From Paramecium sonneborni (taxonomy: Eukaryota > Ciliophora > Oligohymenophorea > Peniculida > Parameciidae), in assembly GCA_905182985.1 (NCBI GenBank), contig CAJJDN010000050.1:186001-250000 (forward strand): 64,000 nucleotides of DNA, written 5' to 3'. The translations under genes and the position numbers were made by a program. Shown piece by piece: positions 53,501 through 64,000 of the stretch. The notes beneath the pieces are model-generated. The model saw nothing but the letters and a program-made list of their open reading frames with translations, searched no databases and had not been told where the DNA came from. The stretch's first letter is position 1, and each line of letters starts with the position of its first letter.

Positions 53501-54134
53501 TCAACTGAATGATCTCTATCTCCATGAATTAACCATTCCTTAAATGAAAACTCCTCCCATTCCAAAAAAACTTGCAACTTAGTAATTGAATGTTTTATCA
53601 TCGTTAAACCCATAACTAAACGAGTCTAAGATAAACATTCCTGCAAATAAACACACATATCCTGTCAATATTAATAAAGCTTAAACATAAGTAAGTTATG
53701 CTTATTTTAAAAATGGCTAAACCATTCCTACCAAAAATCCTACCATCATCAAACAAAATGCAGCTATCGAGAGATTCAAATAACTTTTGTATTTATCGGG
53801 ATCTGATGTTGGTATGTTTGTTATTTATTATGTTAATGGAACATTATTATCATCATTTTCTTTTAAGTATGAAACAAATGCTAAATTGCAAATTACAACC
53901 AAAGACATAAATGTGTTACTCAGCACTAATCTTATTTTTATATCCCTATAGTATATATATAAATATCATACAATCCCATTCCAATATTTTCTTTTTAATA
54001 AATATATTATTCACATCAAATTTTTTATCAGCCCTTTAGAACAGACCATATTCATAATAATAAAATAAATCAAATCGAAAATATTTATTCTTGGCTAAAC
54101 CTTCAAGAATTTATTTATTATTTTTCGAAGCCAT
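53501..54134 (-). CDS. Four-helix membrane protein, 5' structure uncertain
   Basis: From ATG 53908 to the stop at 53501 a clean frame of 135 aa has four hydrophobic helices: SLVVICNLAFVSYL, SIAAFCLMMVGFLVGMV, ALLILTGYVCLFAGMFIL and ASFFGMGGVFIQGMVN. A hydrophilic extension from ATG 54134 (MASKNNKQILEGLAKNKYFR, to KKILEWD) seems to belong, with a typical 26-nt intron at 53946-53971, but splicing there leaves the two parts one base out of frame. Either the sequence has an indel, the splice differs, or the first part is not translated. The layout is reminiscent of small tetraspan proteins; function unknown. Confidence 0.6.
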
Positions 54135-55147
54135 ATCTTTTAAATTCTAAAAGTCAATTTTATAGAATATCATCATATTCATAATTTATAAAAGTTTTGA
54201 ATTATAATATTTAATATTACTATATTTTATGAAGCGATTGAAAAAAGTTAAATAAACATTAATATTTATAATCAAATCTTATTATCAATTCCGAATTTCT
54301 AATCTATACGATGTTATATCAATATAAATCAAACTTTGAATCAGTCTTTCTTAATTAATATTATATTTCCACTTTAACAATTTTTTATCAAAGTTTATGA
54401 TCTTACTTCCCTTAGTTTATGTGGAGAGCTATCCATAACTTTCTTTATCTTCATTTTTAAATTTCATTAAATAAGTTTTTTATTTAGTTGCATAAATTAA
54501 AAAATTTATTTTTAATCCTATTATAAATTCATATATTAAATTCAATAAAATCATCGAAAATTTATTATGATGAAAAATACCCCTTTTTCAAATTATTTAG
54601 TTTTGGACTGGGTTTTTATAAGTTAACATTGAAAACCATCCCAAGAAGTTATACTTTCTATTTAGGAAAAAAATTGTTTTAAATTTGACTATACTTATTC
54701 TGATGTAGTAATATTTTTTATTAGATAGACACTTTTACAATTTCTAAAAATTTTTACTCTTTGATTTAACCCAGAAGCAAGTTAAAATTCTCAATGATAA
54801 TTTACTAAATTTATTTTACCTCTTTTTCAAAACTTTCTGAAATTTTTTATAATTTAACTAATAAATTTACAACAAAACAATATTGAATATTCATATTTTC
54901 ATCTCGTTCTTATTTTGTTTATATTGTTAGTTGTATTCTATTAAAATTTTTTTAAAAAGTAATCCTGTATCCCTCATGAAACTCTAAACATAAACAACAC
55001 AATAATCTATCTTTTTTGCAAGATAAATCAAGACACACTGTATTTAATCACAATAATTATAATTTAAAGCTATTTAAGCTTTTCGCATAGTAATAAATAT
55101 AAATAATTTAAACATGATTTATCAATAATTGATTAGTACAAATATTT
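54135..55147. other. AT-rich gap of about 1 kb
   Basis: No supportable gene on either strand. Confidence 0.5.
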
Positions 55148-56380
55148 TCACAATTTTAATTTTTCAAATAGAGCTTTTTTCTTTAATGGACTAAAAATGT
55201 ACACATTCTTGACTTTCTCTGATGTTTTTAAATTCCTATTATTTATTGATCTTTAAGTCAGTGTCTCTTTAATATCTGGAAGATTAGATAATGATTTGAT
55301 ATGATTTAATTTTTTATTAGTGATTGCATTTTTTAATTTAATTGGAGATGAACTATCAGTTTCTGTGAGGCTTTATAGTTACTAAAATTAAAATTAAACT
55401 TAATTTATCATCTTAGCTATTGAATTGGCTTAAATACTTTGCTATCTTTCATTAACATAATTTTGAATGGAAGTAAAAGTTTTTCTCTGCTTTTTACTCA
55501 AATTCAAAACAACTTTTGGTTACTCTGAATTATATTCATTTTATGGCTTCTTTAAAATTCTTTTTGAAAATGGAGAATTATTTAGAGATTAAGAATATCT
55601 TTTTAATTCTTCTTAAAATTGGATATACTTTTCTGAATTCTAGATATTTACAAAAAGTTCTTAAGATTCTTTCATTTAACCCAATTATAACTCAAATTAT
55701 TTTATAATGTATGTCGGAGATCTCTCTTCTTACTTTGTAGGAGATTCATCTAATTTTTGTAATTATGATACTCCTAAAATACTTTGAGTTTTGATATTGT
55801 TTGAATGTTTTATTAAAATACTTGACATTCTTTTAAAAATTGATTTCTTTCTCATTTCATTCTACCTAAAAGCTTTTTTTTGTAAATGCTAAGCTACATT
55901 TGTAGTTGGATAGAGAGTTGAAAGTCTGACCTAAATATATATTATTTTTTTACTTATTTCTCACTACCTCTGTCATACTCACTTCTTCGACGAATTTTTG
56001 CAATTCCTTAAATGAAATTGACAGCATCAATCAAACTTTTACTTTTGTGCTATTTATTGTATTATTGCTTCATTCTCAAAACTCTATTACAGGTTGTTCT
56101 CGTATTTTATAAAGACTTTCTTTATGGTGATTATAAGTTCTCTTCTAATACCATGCCTTCTTTGTTACAAATCTAGGTATAATTCAAATTTTCTATAGTG
56201 CATAGTTTGTCAAAGTTCTCAAAATTATCTGACTTCTTTTCTATTAGCTTTTAAACTTTACTTACTTTTTATATAATCATTATAAAGGGTAGATTCAACT
56301 TCCATTCTTCCATCTATGATCTAAAAATTATCAGCTTGCTGATTTGGCACAAATCTTCTATTTTTTTTTTGTGATAACAT
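55148..56380 (-). CDS. Hypothetical basic 394-aa protein
   Basis: Introns at 56241-56265 (25 nt) and 55931-55953 (23 nt) give 394 codons in one frame. The protein starts MLSQKKNRRFVPNQQADNFQ, contains a basic stretch GIAKIRRRSEYDRGSEKQ, and ends NVYIFSPLKKKALFEKLKL. It is Lys/Ser/Gln-rich throughout, with predicted coiled-coil parts and no membrane helix. No family is recognised. The short plus-strand open frames across it are shadows. Confidence 0.7.
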
Positions 56381-58000
56381 AATTATATTTATAAATTTAG
56401 ATCTTTTAATTATGTATCCAATAATTAAAGATTATATATATACTCTGAAAATTACTATCTTTTAATTATCAAGATGAAACCAATCAAATATAAGTTTTTT
56501 GGAACTATATGTTTATCATTTATGACATATTCTCTGTCTTTTTCTACAAATTCCAAATATAACTTTCTTAAAAATTGTGTCTCCAAATAGAATTAGAGCA
56601 ATTAAGATAAAAAAATAAATGAGATTTTAAAATTGTAAATACTTAATTAATTTTTCTTAGATTAAATGATTTAGAAAATTAATTTCAACAAAAGGTTTTT
56701 TTTGATGAAAAGCAAATACATGCATTAGATTATAAAAATAAGAGTTTTGAGAAATTCAATAAATTGAAATTTTTTTTAAGCGTCTTTAATGAAAAATGTT
56801 GAATATAAACAATTGACTTTCGAAATGCTCATTAGACCATTAAAAAATTTAAAAATACATAAATTCTATTTATTATATTTTATTGTGTAAGATGTTTTAT
56901 TCATATTTGGATAATATATTTAAACAATTTATAGTAATAAGTAAAGCCCTGATATAAGAAATTATAAATAAAATAAAAGTTCAATTAAATGGGGATTTAA
57001 AACTTCTTTTCATTGGGCATGTACAATTAAAATTAAAAAATATTTGAGTTTAGAATTTATAAAAAAGTAATAAAATATAAATACACCTGAACGATCTCAA
57101 TCTCATTAATAAATATAAGAAATAAGATAAAAACATAAATAAACTATGAATTTAATATTTATCTTATTTATTTATTGTGTAAAAAATTTTGTATAAATTT
57201 TGTAAGAAATTTAATAAACTTTATAATAATTCTTAAAAATAAAAAGATAATTAATACAATTTCAAAAAAAATATTATTTATGAGAGCAATTAAGTATATT
57301 TAAGAATAATAAGTAATTAACAAAAAAAAATCAATAAATATATTTTATTAAAAAATGTTTTATTAATAAAAATGAAGTTTGTATTTAAAAAAATCAAAAA
57401 AAAATATAACCCTTATTCATGGAAAAACACAAATTAAAATATATCAGCTTCATCCTTAAGATTAATTGTTCAATTAATTGTTCAATTATTATATGCTTCG
57501 AATTGAATCTTTTATTATTTTGAGTTTTACAATAGGTCCGAGCAAATTTGTATATATATAACAAATTGAATGGAATTAAATTATCTATTTCCATTATTTG
57601 ATATTATCAATTCTCCTTTTTATATTACTTAGTTAAATCAGACAAATCTATTTATCTTTATAATGTCTAAATTATCTTTTCATTGAATTCTAATAATCTC
57701 ACTATTAATTAATTTATAATTGGTAGTTTTTGGTAGTCTAAAAATATTTTAATAAATTTTCTTTTTGAGTTCTTATAAAGTATTTCTGATAGTTTTATTT
57801 TAAAATTATTCTATTGGATAGAAAGTAATAAAATAAATCTGAGTATTATGCAAAAAAATTGAGATTTAAATATCCTCGATCTAATCCTAAGAATTTTATT
57901 TAAACAAATAAGTTTTTGAATTCAAGATTGGATTTTTAAAAAGTAATTTCATTTTTATTATTAAATGCCTTTCATTATAAATAAAATTTTAAATGGATAG
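56381..58000. other. AT-rich gap of about 1.6 kb
   Basis: Long A/T tracts, TGA in all frames, no recognisable motif. A 66-codon minus-strand frame near 57394-57594 has a composition typical of noncoding DNA. Confidence 0.5.
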
Positions 58001-58333
58001 TCATTATGCATTTTGTTCTTCGTTCCTGAACTATTAATCTGGAAAGTTTCTTTTTTTGATTGAATCTAAAGAAAAAGATTATTAACCTTTTATATTTCTA
58101 ACAAACCCATATTTTTTGGCAACCATTAATAATAGTTTTCCAAGCTCTTTGGACATACCCCACATTTACTTGGTGATGTCCTTAGTGATTTCAATGTGTG
58201 GATCTTAAACAAATCTATTAAATCTTTTGTACTCCTAAGCAAACTTGTATCTTCTTTTAACTTGTAAATTAATATGTGCAGTTGTTAACCTTTCTTGAGG
58301 GTGTAGTTTACAGAATTACCCACATATTTCCAT
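58001..58333 (-). CDS. Hypothetical 110-aa basic protein
   Basis: Intronless frame from MEICGQFCKLHPQERLTTAH to QQFRNEEQNAQ, with an in-frame TGA just before the ATG. The composition is unlike the surrounding AT-rich DNA: basic, rich in Arg/Lys/Phe (INLQVKRRYKFAQEYKRFNR; ITKDITKQMWGMSKELGK). No family is recognised. It is divergent from the reverse transcriptase ORF, starting 100 bp away. Whether it belongs to the element or is a host gene is open. Confidence 0.55.
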
Positions 58334-58432
58334 TGTTCAAAAAATGAAGAGAACTACTAGGAATCTGTATACAATTGGAAGACTCACAAAAAATGAAAGA
58401 ACTCATGGATAAAAGATTTTTTTTAATTTGGA

Positions 58433-59827
58433 ATGATATAAATTTCTTTTTTTCTTAAAAATAGATGGTAAATTAAAAAATTGAAATATTTTAATATATT
58501 TAGGTTTTATGATAAGCTAATGAATTATTTGTAGGAAAAAATATTAAAAGAACAGACAGGTTTTGTGAAAGGGTTTGGGACTTAAGTTAATATATTAGCA
58601 ATATGTGATATTTTTAAAAAAACTAAGGCAGCCCAAAAATTAATAATGTTATTTATCGATTTCTCGAGTGCATATAATACTGTTAATCGGGAAAAATTAT
58701 ATTAACTACTTGAAAATAATAATGTATTGGAATAGAATGAAGTGAAATTTCTGAAAGCAATACACAGTAGAATAATATACATTAACCCATATAATAAAAA
58801 AGAACAATATTATTATGAAAATGGAGTTATTCAAGGTTCTCCTATATCCCCGTAACTTTTTGACATTTATATGGATGGTTTTTTAAGACAATTGAAATCT
58901 GCAATTAAATTTTCTTACTAATTTCTTGGTTATGCAGATGATTTAGTCTTTATTGTTAAACAATCGAAATTATAATAATTCATTTTTTAACTAAGAATTT
59001 AAGCAAAAGAATGGGCATTTATTTTGAATGAAAAGAAATCTGGAATCTTACCTATAAAATGGAAAATGGTAGAAGATAGCTATGATAATTTTCCGGTTGT
59101 CAATAACTATAAGTACTTAGGAATAAAGATAGACAATAAAGGTTAAATAAAATAGCATATTGATGATATTGAAAAAATTGTTCAATTTAAAATGAGTAAA
59201 CTGAAATATGTTTCTTTTAAGATGGATTTTCGTTAAAGACTTCTTTTATTTTTAATTTATATTCAACCATACTTCAACTACTGTTAAATAATTGAATAGT
59301 TTTAAAACAAATCGATCAGAAAACGATTTCTAATGTTGAGGAAGAGAGCTTTTAAAAATTTATTAAGATTACCATAAAATACAAATAATTTCTTAATGGA
59401 TAGTATTTTAAGTGTCTATAATATTAAATAATCATCAAATATCAATAAAACAATAAGGAAGCTGTAAGAAAGGTTGATAGATGTATCCTAATAAACTTTG
59501 ATTCATTTATATGAAAAAACCAATTAATTATAGAGAGATATATAAGATATAAGAAAAATATATCTAATTCCAAAAAATCTCTAATATGTGTATAAATTGG
59601 CTTGGACATTCTGCAAATCTCATAATAATTCAAGATTAACAGCAAAACATGTAATACTTGAACATTTGAATTTCTAGAGCGAAGAAGAATTTTACACATC
59701 AATCAGAGAAAATTTAAATGAGAATATCTAAAATAAAATAGAATAAGATCTATATAAACTAATTGATGAACATATCAAAAAAAANCAATATTATTTTATT
59801 TTTAGATTCAATTGTTACTATTCCTGA
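58433..59827 (+). mobile_element. Non-LTR retrotransposon reverse transcriptase ORF (5'-truncated, crosses an N)
   Basis: A frame of about 465 codons without TGA. RT motifs in order: EQTGFVKGFGTQVNILAICD, LIMLFIDFSSAYNTVNREKL with the first catalytic Asp, ENGVIQGSPISPQLFDIYMD, FLGYADDLVFIV with the YADD catalytic pair, and NEKKSGILPI with YKYLGIKID of the thumb region. A helical C-terminal region follows. These are features of LINE-type elements. No endonuclease domain and no full finger region are upstream, so the copy is 5'-truncated or the ORF starts outside recognised sequence. The N at 59785 falls in the last codons, so the 3' end is unreliable. Confidence 0.88.
59785..59785. other. Single N, probable contig join
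   Basis: A lone N following an A-run, at the end of the reverse transcriptase ORF. The other N in the window (40212) marks an unmerged contig overlap, so this one may also be an artificial join. I see no long repeat across this one. Confidence 0.7.
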
Positions 59828-60711
59828 GATTAAAAGTTTAATTTTTTCTTTAGAACAAATAAAAATTATTTTTTATTTTGTTTCATCAAATCCTAGAGGT
59901 TGAAAATTAATTAGAAAGAAACAATTTTATTTTTTTAAACTTTTATTTATCCTAATTTTAATTTCTTATATTATCATCCCTATATATTATTGGTATTAAT
60001 GATTAAATAAAAATAAAAAGGTTTTTTAGATTAAAATTTGTTTAGTCCTTCTAATCTATTAAATATAACTAAATGTGTATATTTTTAAAAAAAAGAAATT
60101 TTGGTATTCTTATTAAAGAGGGTAATTACTTAAATGAAATAAAAATACATCATTAGTTGAATATTAGTGATTATTCAAAGGTAAATTTAGCTTTTGTTGT
60201 AAAAATTAATTGAAAAATAATATTATATAGATAAAGTTAAATGCCTTTTGAGGATTTAATTCTGACGAATCGTTTAAAAATGGCTAAATAAGATAAATTG
60301 AATAAAATAAATTGAATAAATTTAGTCTTTAAATTTTCAATGAGCAATTTAAATTGATTTTTAAAATATCTTATGTTACATAATGAACCTTAATAAAAAA
60401 TAAGAAATTAGAGATTAGTTTATTTTGGATTAAATTATATAAATTTTATATAGATGATATTGTAAAATCTAAAGGAAGAAGAAATGGAGGTTTCAATTGA
60501 TTGATAAGTTTGGATTCATAGTTAAGTTTAGTTCATAGGTTTAAAGGCTGAAAGTAATAATAGTTGAAAAACATCAACCAAAAAAGTGAAGTATTGCAAC
60601 TGAGTATACTTATTGCAAAATCACATTTTTAAGAATCATGTGTTTAATTTTGTATGATTCTAATATAAAAAGTGAGACAGATATAAATATTTTTATATTG
60701 TGTAATATTGA
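59828..60711. other. AT-rich intergenic region
   Basis: No gene is seen between the end of the reverse transcriptase ORF and the stop of the adaptin gene. Confidence 0.5.
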
Positions 60712-63700
60712 TCATCCCAGATAGAGCATTATTAATTTCAAATAATTCTTAGCGATTTCTCCATTTCCACCGCATCTTATTCCTACTCTTAAAAATTCTG
60801 TAGTTTGATCTAATGATGATATAACAACCATTATTGGTAGATTTAAAATATTATTTTGTTCTGGAGGTTTAATAATCAATTATCCACAAGCCCAAATCAT
60901 TTGCAAATTTTCAAGAGATGGGAATGGTTGACTAAATTATAAATTGTTGATTACGCTTTTAAATTCAATCCAACAGATAGCAATCCTCCAGCTTTTTTGA
61001 GTACTTCAGACATTGGAATATTTGATGGAGCAGTATTTCTAATAAAAGTATCTAATTTAAAATAGTTTGGATTGACTAGATTGTTTCTATAGATTATCAA
61101 ATAATAAATACGTAAAATCATCAAAGAATTTAGTGAATTTATCATAAGGCATATCAACAGGTTATACAAATTTATTTGTATAAATGGGAAGATGAAATTC
61201 ACGTTTTTTTTGTTGTCCATTTTCTTCATAAAATACTGATGCAATTGGCAACGTCATATTTCCATCATAACTTAAAACTTACATCATGACTTATGGAAAA
61301 TCTCCTTATTTTACAGGTAAAATGTTGAATAGCATACCATTAGTTTAGGAAACAAGAATAGATAAGTTTTGAATTGGAGATTTTGCTTCAAATTAGAAAG
61401 AGATCTAATGATAATTTAGTAAATTTTATACCTTTCCTAAATGTCCATTTATTTCTGATTTATATTATACAACAAGATCATCAGGTTTGTCAACTATCTT
61501 TCCTATTTAGCTAGTTAATAATAATTTAATTTCATTTATATTGCTTATTGAAGGGGATTTTAGATTATTATCATCAGGAGATGGTGGAACCATTATATTA
61601 ACACCCTCAAGAGCAATCTATCCTTAGAATTAATTCAAGTACGGACATGCTTTTAACCAACTCAAATGCTTTTAAAGTTATTCAGGCTTGCTTTATAATC
61701 TTTATTCAGCCATAGCTATTTCTTGATTAGCTTAAATTCTTGCTTAATTTAATAATGTAGGATCCTTTTATTCCTTTGGATTTAAAACCATACCATATAT
61801 TCTTTTTGTTAGAGGATTATTCAATTAGACTTGTTCTGAATATGGAGGCATTTTAACTACTATTTGATTTAAGAGTTTGTCATCTTCCATTAACAATGAA
61901 AAATATTCTATTCCTCTTTATTAAATATCTGGATCAAAGTGTTCACCAGCTATTTGACATATCATTATTGCTTAGTCTTTTAGTTCTGGATATTTACTTG
62001 CCAATTTTATAAAGGCATTTAACAACATTTATCTGCTTCTTTCAGTACTGAATGTATAATGTTTATTCAGAATATCAAATAATTTTTAGGGTTCTTTATT
62101 TTATTCCACTAACATCTATGAATATTCGCTTATTATGAATGCTCCAATACAAATTAATGTTTCGTGTACATGTGGCATAGATAATTAGGAATACAATTTA
62201 GTGGCAGCATATTTTTATAATTCTGGATTGCCTTCTTTTTAAAAACCAACAATGATTTGAATGATTCTAAACCAGATATCTTCAGTCACAAAATCTCCAG
62301 ATGAATTTATCATTCTTACAACAACATCAATGTACCAATATAAATTATCTGCAAATTTTTCAGAAAGAATAGCGATTTTGAGAACTAAATCATCTTTAAT
62401 TTGCAAATCAGCTCCATTTTCAGCATAACTCAATAACTCCTCTACAATTCTCTAACTAGTATTAGGACTACTAATAAGATAAAGTAAATCTAATGCTCTT
62501 TTTCTAATAGAAATATCATTATCTCTTAAAGATTTGAAAATAGTATTTAAATGATCTTCTAAAGAATCTCCAGCAAGTTTAACAAATTTACACATAGTTT
62601 CTAATCCTAGATATCTAAGATTTGGTTCTTTAACAGATATAAAGATTCCTAATAATTTGAGAATATCATTTTTTAATTCCATTCCAACAGCCCCATTGTA
62701 AGTGATAACAAGATTAGCTGCTTCAAATAGTATACCATGATCAACATTATTTTTATTAATACTTTTGGTAACTTCAGTTTTTTTAATAATTTTGGTTAAA
62801 CATTCAGTTAATTAACGATGAGAATCAGTTGATGGAGGAGGTGGTGAAAAAAATGAAAGAGCTTTCAAAATCTTAACTTATAACCATGGAGCAGGAGTTG
62901 CATAATAATTATAATCTCCAGGACTATCTTTTTAGATAGCAATCTTATGAAGTAATTTAATTAACTTAGGGGTACAGTCCTCAAAAATTGAGGGATTATC
63001 TAATTAACATGTTCCAACTAATAATGAAGTGGCTGCTGTCATGAATCCTAATGAAGGATGTCTATTATAATATATTAATAATATATACCTAGATTCAAAC
63101 ATTTATGATATTCCTTATGCCCATTAAGATGGTTAAAATTTATCTTAATATTTTCTATACATTCTAAGTAAACAAGCGCAAGCCTTTTTTCTAACATGAA
63201 ATGTTGATCTTGATTCTGTCAATGCTAATTTTTAGACATCTTAATGTAAAGCATTAACTAATTCTTAAGGTGCTTATGTTCCAACCATAGTGAGTGCCAA
63301 AGATTGATTAATCTCATTTACAGATTATAAATCATTTCTTATAGATGATGCTACTTATGTAAATAAATCATGTGTTTTTTCACTTACTAATATTGATGTA
63401 GCTACGTATCCTGTATATTTTTCACTAAATTTAGATGAATTAATTAAGAAGGCACATTCTTATTATCCAAAATCAACTTCATAACCTAATAATATATATA
63501 GTATTATTACCTAGAATATAGATATATAACAATTTCCAAACATACTTTTTCTTTTGATATCCAGCTAATCCTTTTTAGGATGTAAATTTTCCTCTAATCT
63601 TTTACAATTCTTTTTCTACTCTTTTTTCTTCTTATTCTTTATTAGAGCAGTGACGAATGTCAGTAATGAATGTATTCAACCCTCTCATATTAGTACTCAT
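60712..63700 (-). CDS. AP-2 complex alpha-adaptin
   Basis: 953 aa if five introns are removed: 63486-63510, 63062-63088, one in-frame 27-nt intron near 61400-61430, 61087-61111 and 60932-60954. The N-terminus MSTNMRGLNTFITDIRHCSN then EKIRGKFTSQKGLAGYQKKK is the adaptin-alpha trunk start, followed by YILGYEVDFGQQECAFLINS. The helical solenoid includes YYATPAPWLQVKILKALSFF and LRYLGLETMCKFVKLAGDSL. A hinge with MVPPSPDD leads to the ear domain (NNILNLPIMVVISSLDQTTE; FLRVGIRCGGNGEIAKNY). Alpha-adaptin with beta2, mu2 and sigma2 links clathrin to plasma-membrane cargo and PIP2. Confidence 0.93.
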
Positions 63701-63789
63701 GTCTTTATTAATTTATTTACTAAATTTCTTAATATATATTTTTCAAATTTTAAATATAAATAATCATAATAAAGATATTATTAATTAAC

Positions 63790-64000
63790 TCATTCTCCTT
63801 TATATTTCGCTATTCTTTTTTCTATTAATTCATTAAATCCTTCTAATCTTTCTAAATTATGACATATTTAGTATATATTATCTTATTAAAAATTAATTAA
63901 TCCTATTTTTTAGACACTTCCATTAAATATTAAAACTCTAGTCTTAAATTACTCATATTATTTCAAGTTTTTAGTAAATTCCACCTTTTCAATCCTTGTA
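63790..64000 (-). CDS. 3' end of an unidentified gene (partial)
   Basis: A frame enters from the window edge and ends at TGA 63790-63792, about 70 residues. It reads RVLIFNGSVQKIGLINFQQD and then ICHNLERLEGFNELIEKRIA, ending KYKGE. The composition is coding-like and helical at the C-terminus. Too short to assign. It lies 90 bp upstream of the adaptin start, same strand. Confidence 0.55.

Noticed and set aside
57394..57594. 66-codon minus-strand open frame
   Set aside because: Isolated, composition of noncoding AT-rich DNA, and no supporting neighbour or intron structure.
59442..59702. Minus-strand open frame within the reverse transcriptase region
   Set aside because: Antisense to the intact plus-strand RT frame that carries the recognised motifs.

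Overview
The window is ciliate nuclear DNA from Paramecium. Open frames run through TAA and TAG, which are read as glutamine, and only TGA ends genes (nuclear code 6). Introns are 22-33 nt and begin GTA or GT, which is typical of Paramecium. A truncated hemoglobin at 38073-38454 closely resembles the known Paramecium hemoglobins. Composition is very AT-rich. Most genes are intact once the tiny introns are removed, so the DNA is of macronuclear (somatic) type.

Layout. 1-931: partial WD40 gene (MAPKBP1/WDR62-like). 1108-2274: orphan gene. 4334-5820: Pescadillo. 6687-7721: MORN-repeat protein. 7812-10234: Sen1-like helicase. 10546-10877: small secreted Cys-rich protein. 12240-13562: an orphan gene, an unresolved ORF and RAMP4/SERP1. 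13666-20609: tight minus-strand block of two large ciliate proteins and a calpain. 20681-25285: topoisomerase III and an AMPK/SNF1-type kinase. 25292-34120: an 8.8 kb IP3-receptor-like calcium channel. 34174-36839: orphan gene and a PTEN phosphatase. 38073-38454: hemoglobin. 39012-41498: one MORN gene that appears twice as a 1,280-bp perfect repeat around a single N. 41534-42796: short PG-rich protein and a Myb protein. 43892-47870: CPSF100-like and a kinase. 48601-50402: ABHD hydrolase and ISCA2, divergent. 51488-52936: FACT subunit Pob3/SSRP1. 53003-56380: three ciliate-specific genes. 58001-59827: small ORF and a non-LTR reverse transcriptase ending at a second single N. 60712-63700: AP-2 alpha adaptin. 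63790-64000: 3' end of another gene.

Most genes are housekeeping: ribosome biogenesis, RNA 3'-end processing and helicase functions, chromatin, decatenation, Fe-S assembly, ER translocon and endocytosis. The phosphoinositide/calcium genes (IP3R-like channel, PTEN, calpain, kinases) happen to be nearby, but nothing in the sequence shows co-regulation. Intergenic gaps inside gene blocks can be as short as 6-23 bp. Several AT-rich gaps of 0.6-2 kb contain no gene I can support.

The best items for follow-up are the reverse transcriptase ORF with intact catalytic motifs, the two single-N joins (one an almost certain assembly duplication), and a set of introns ending in AAG instead of TAG, concentrated in PTEN and ISCA2. 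I did not find a convincing new multigene system.
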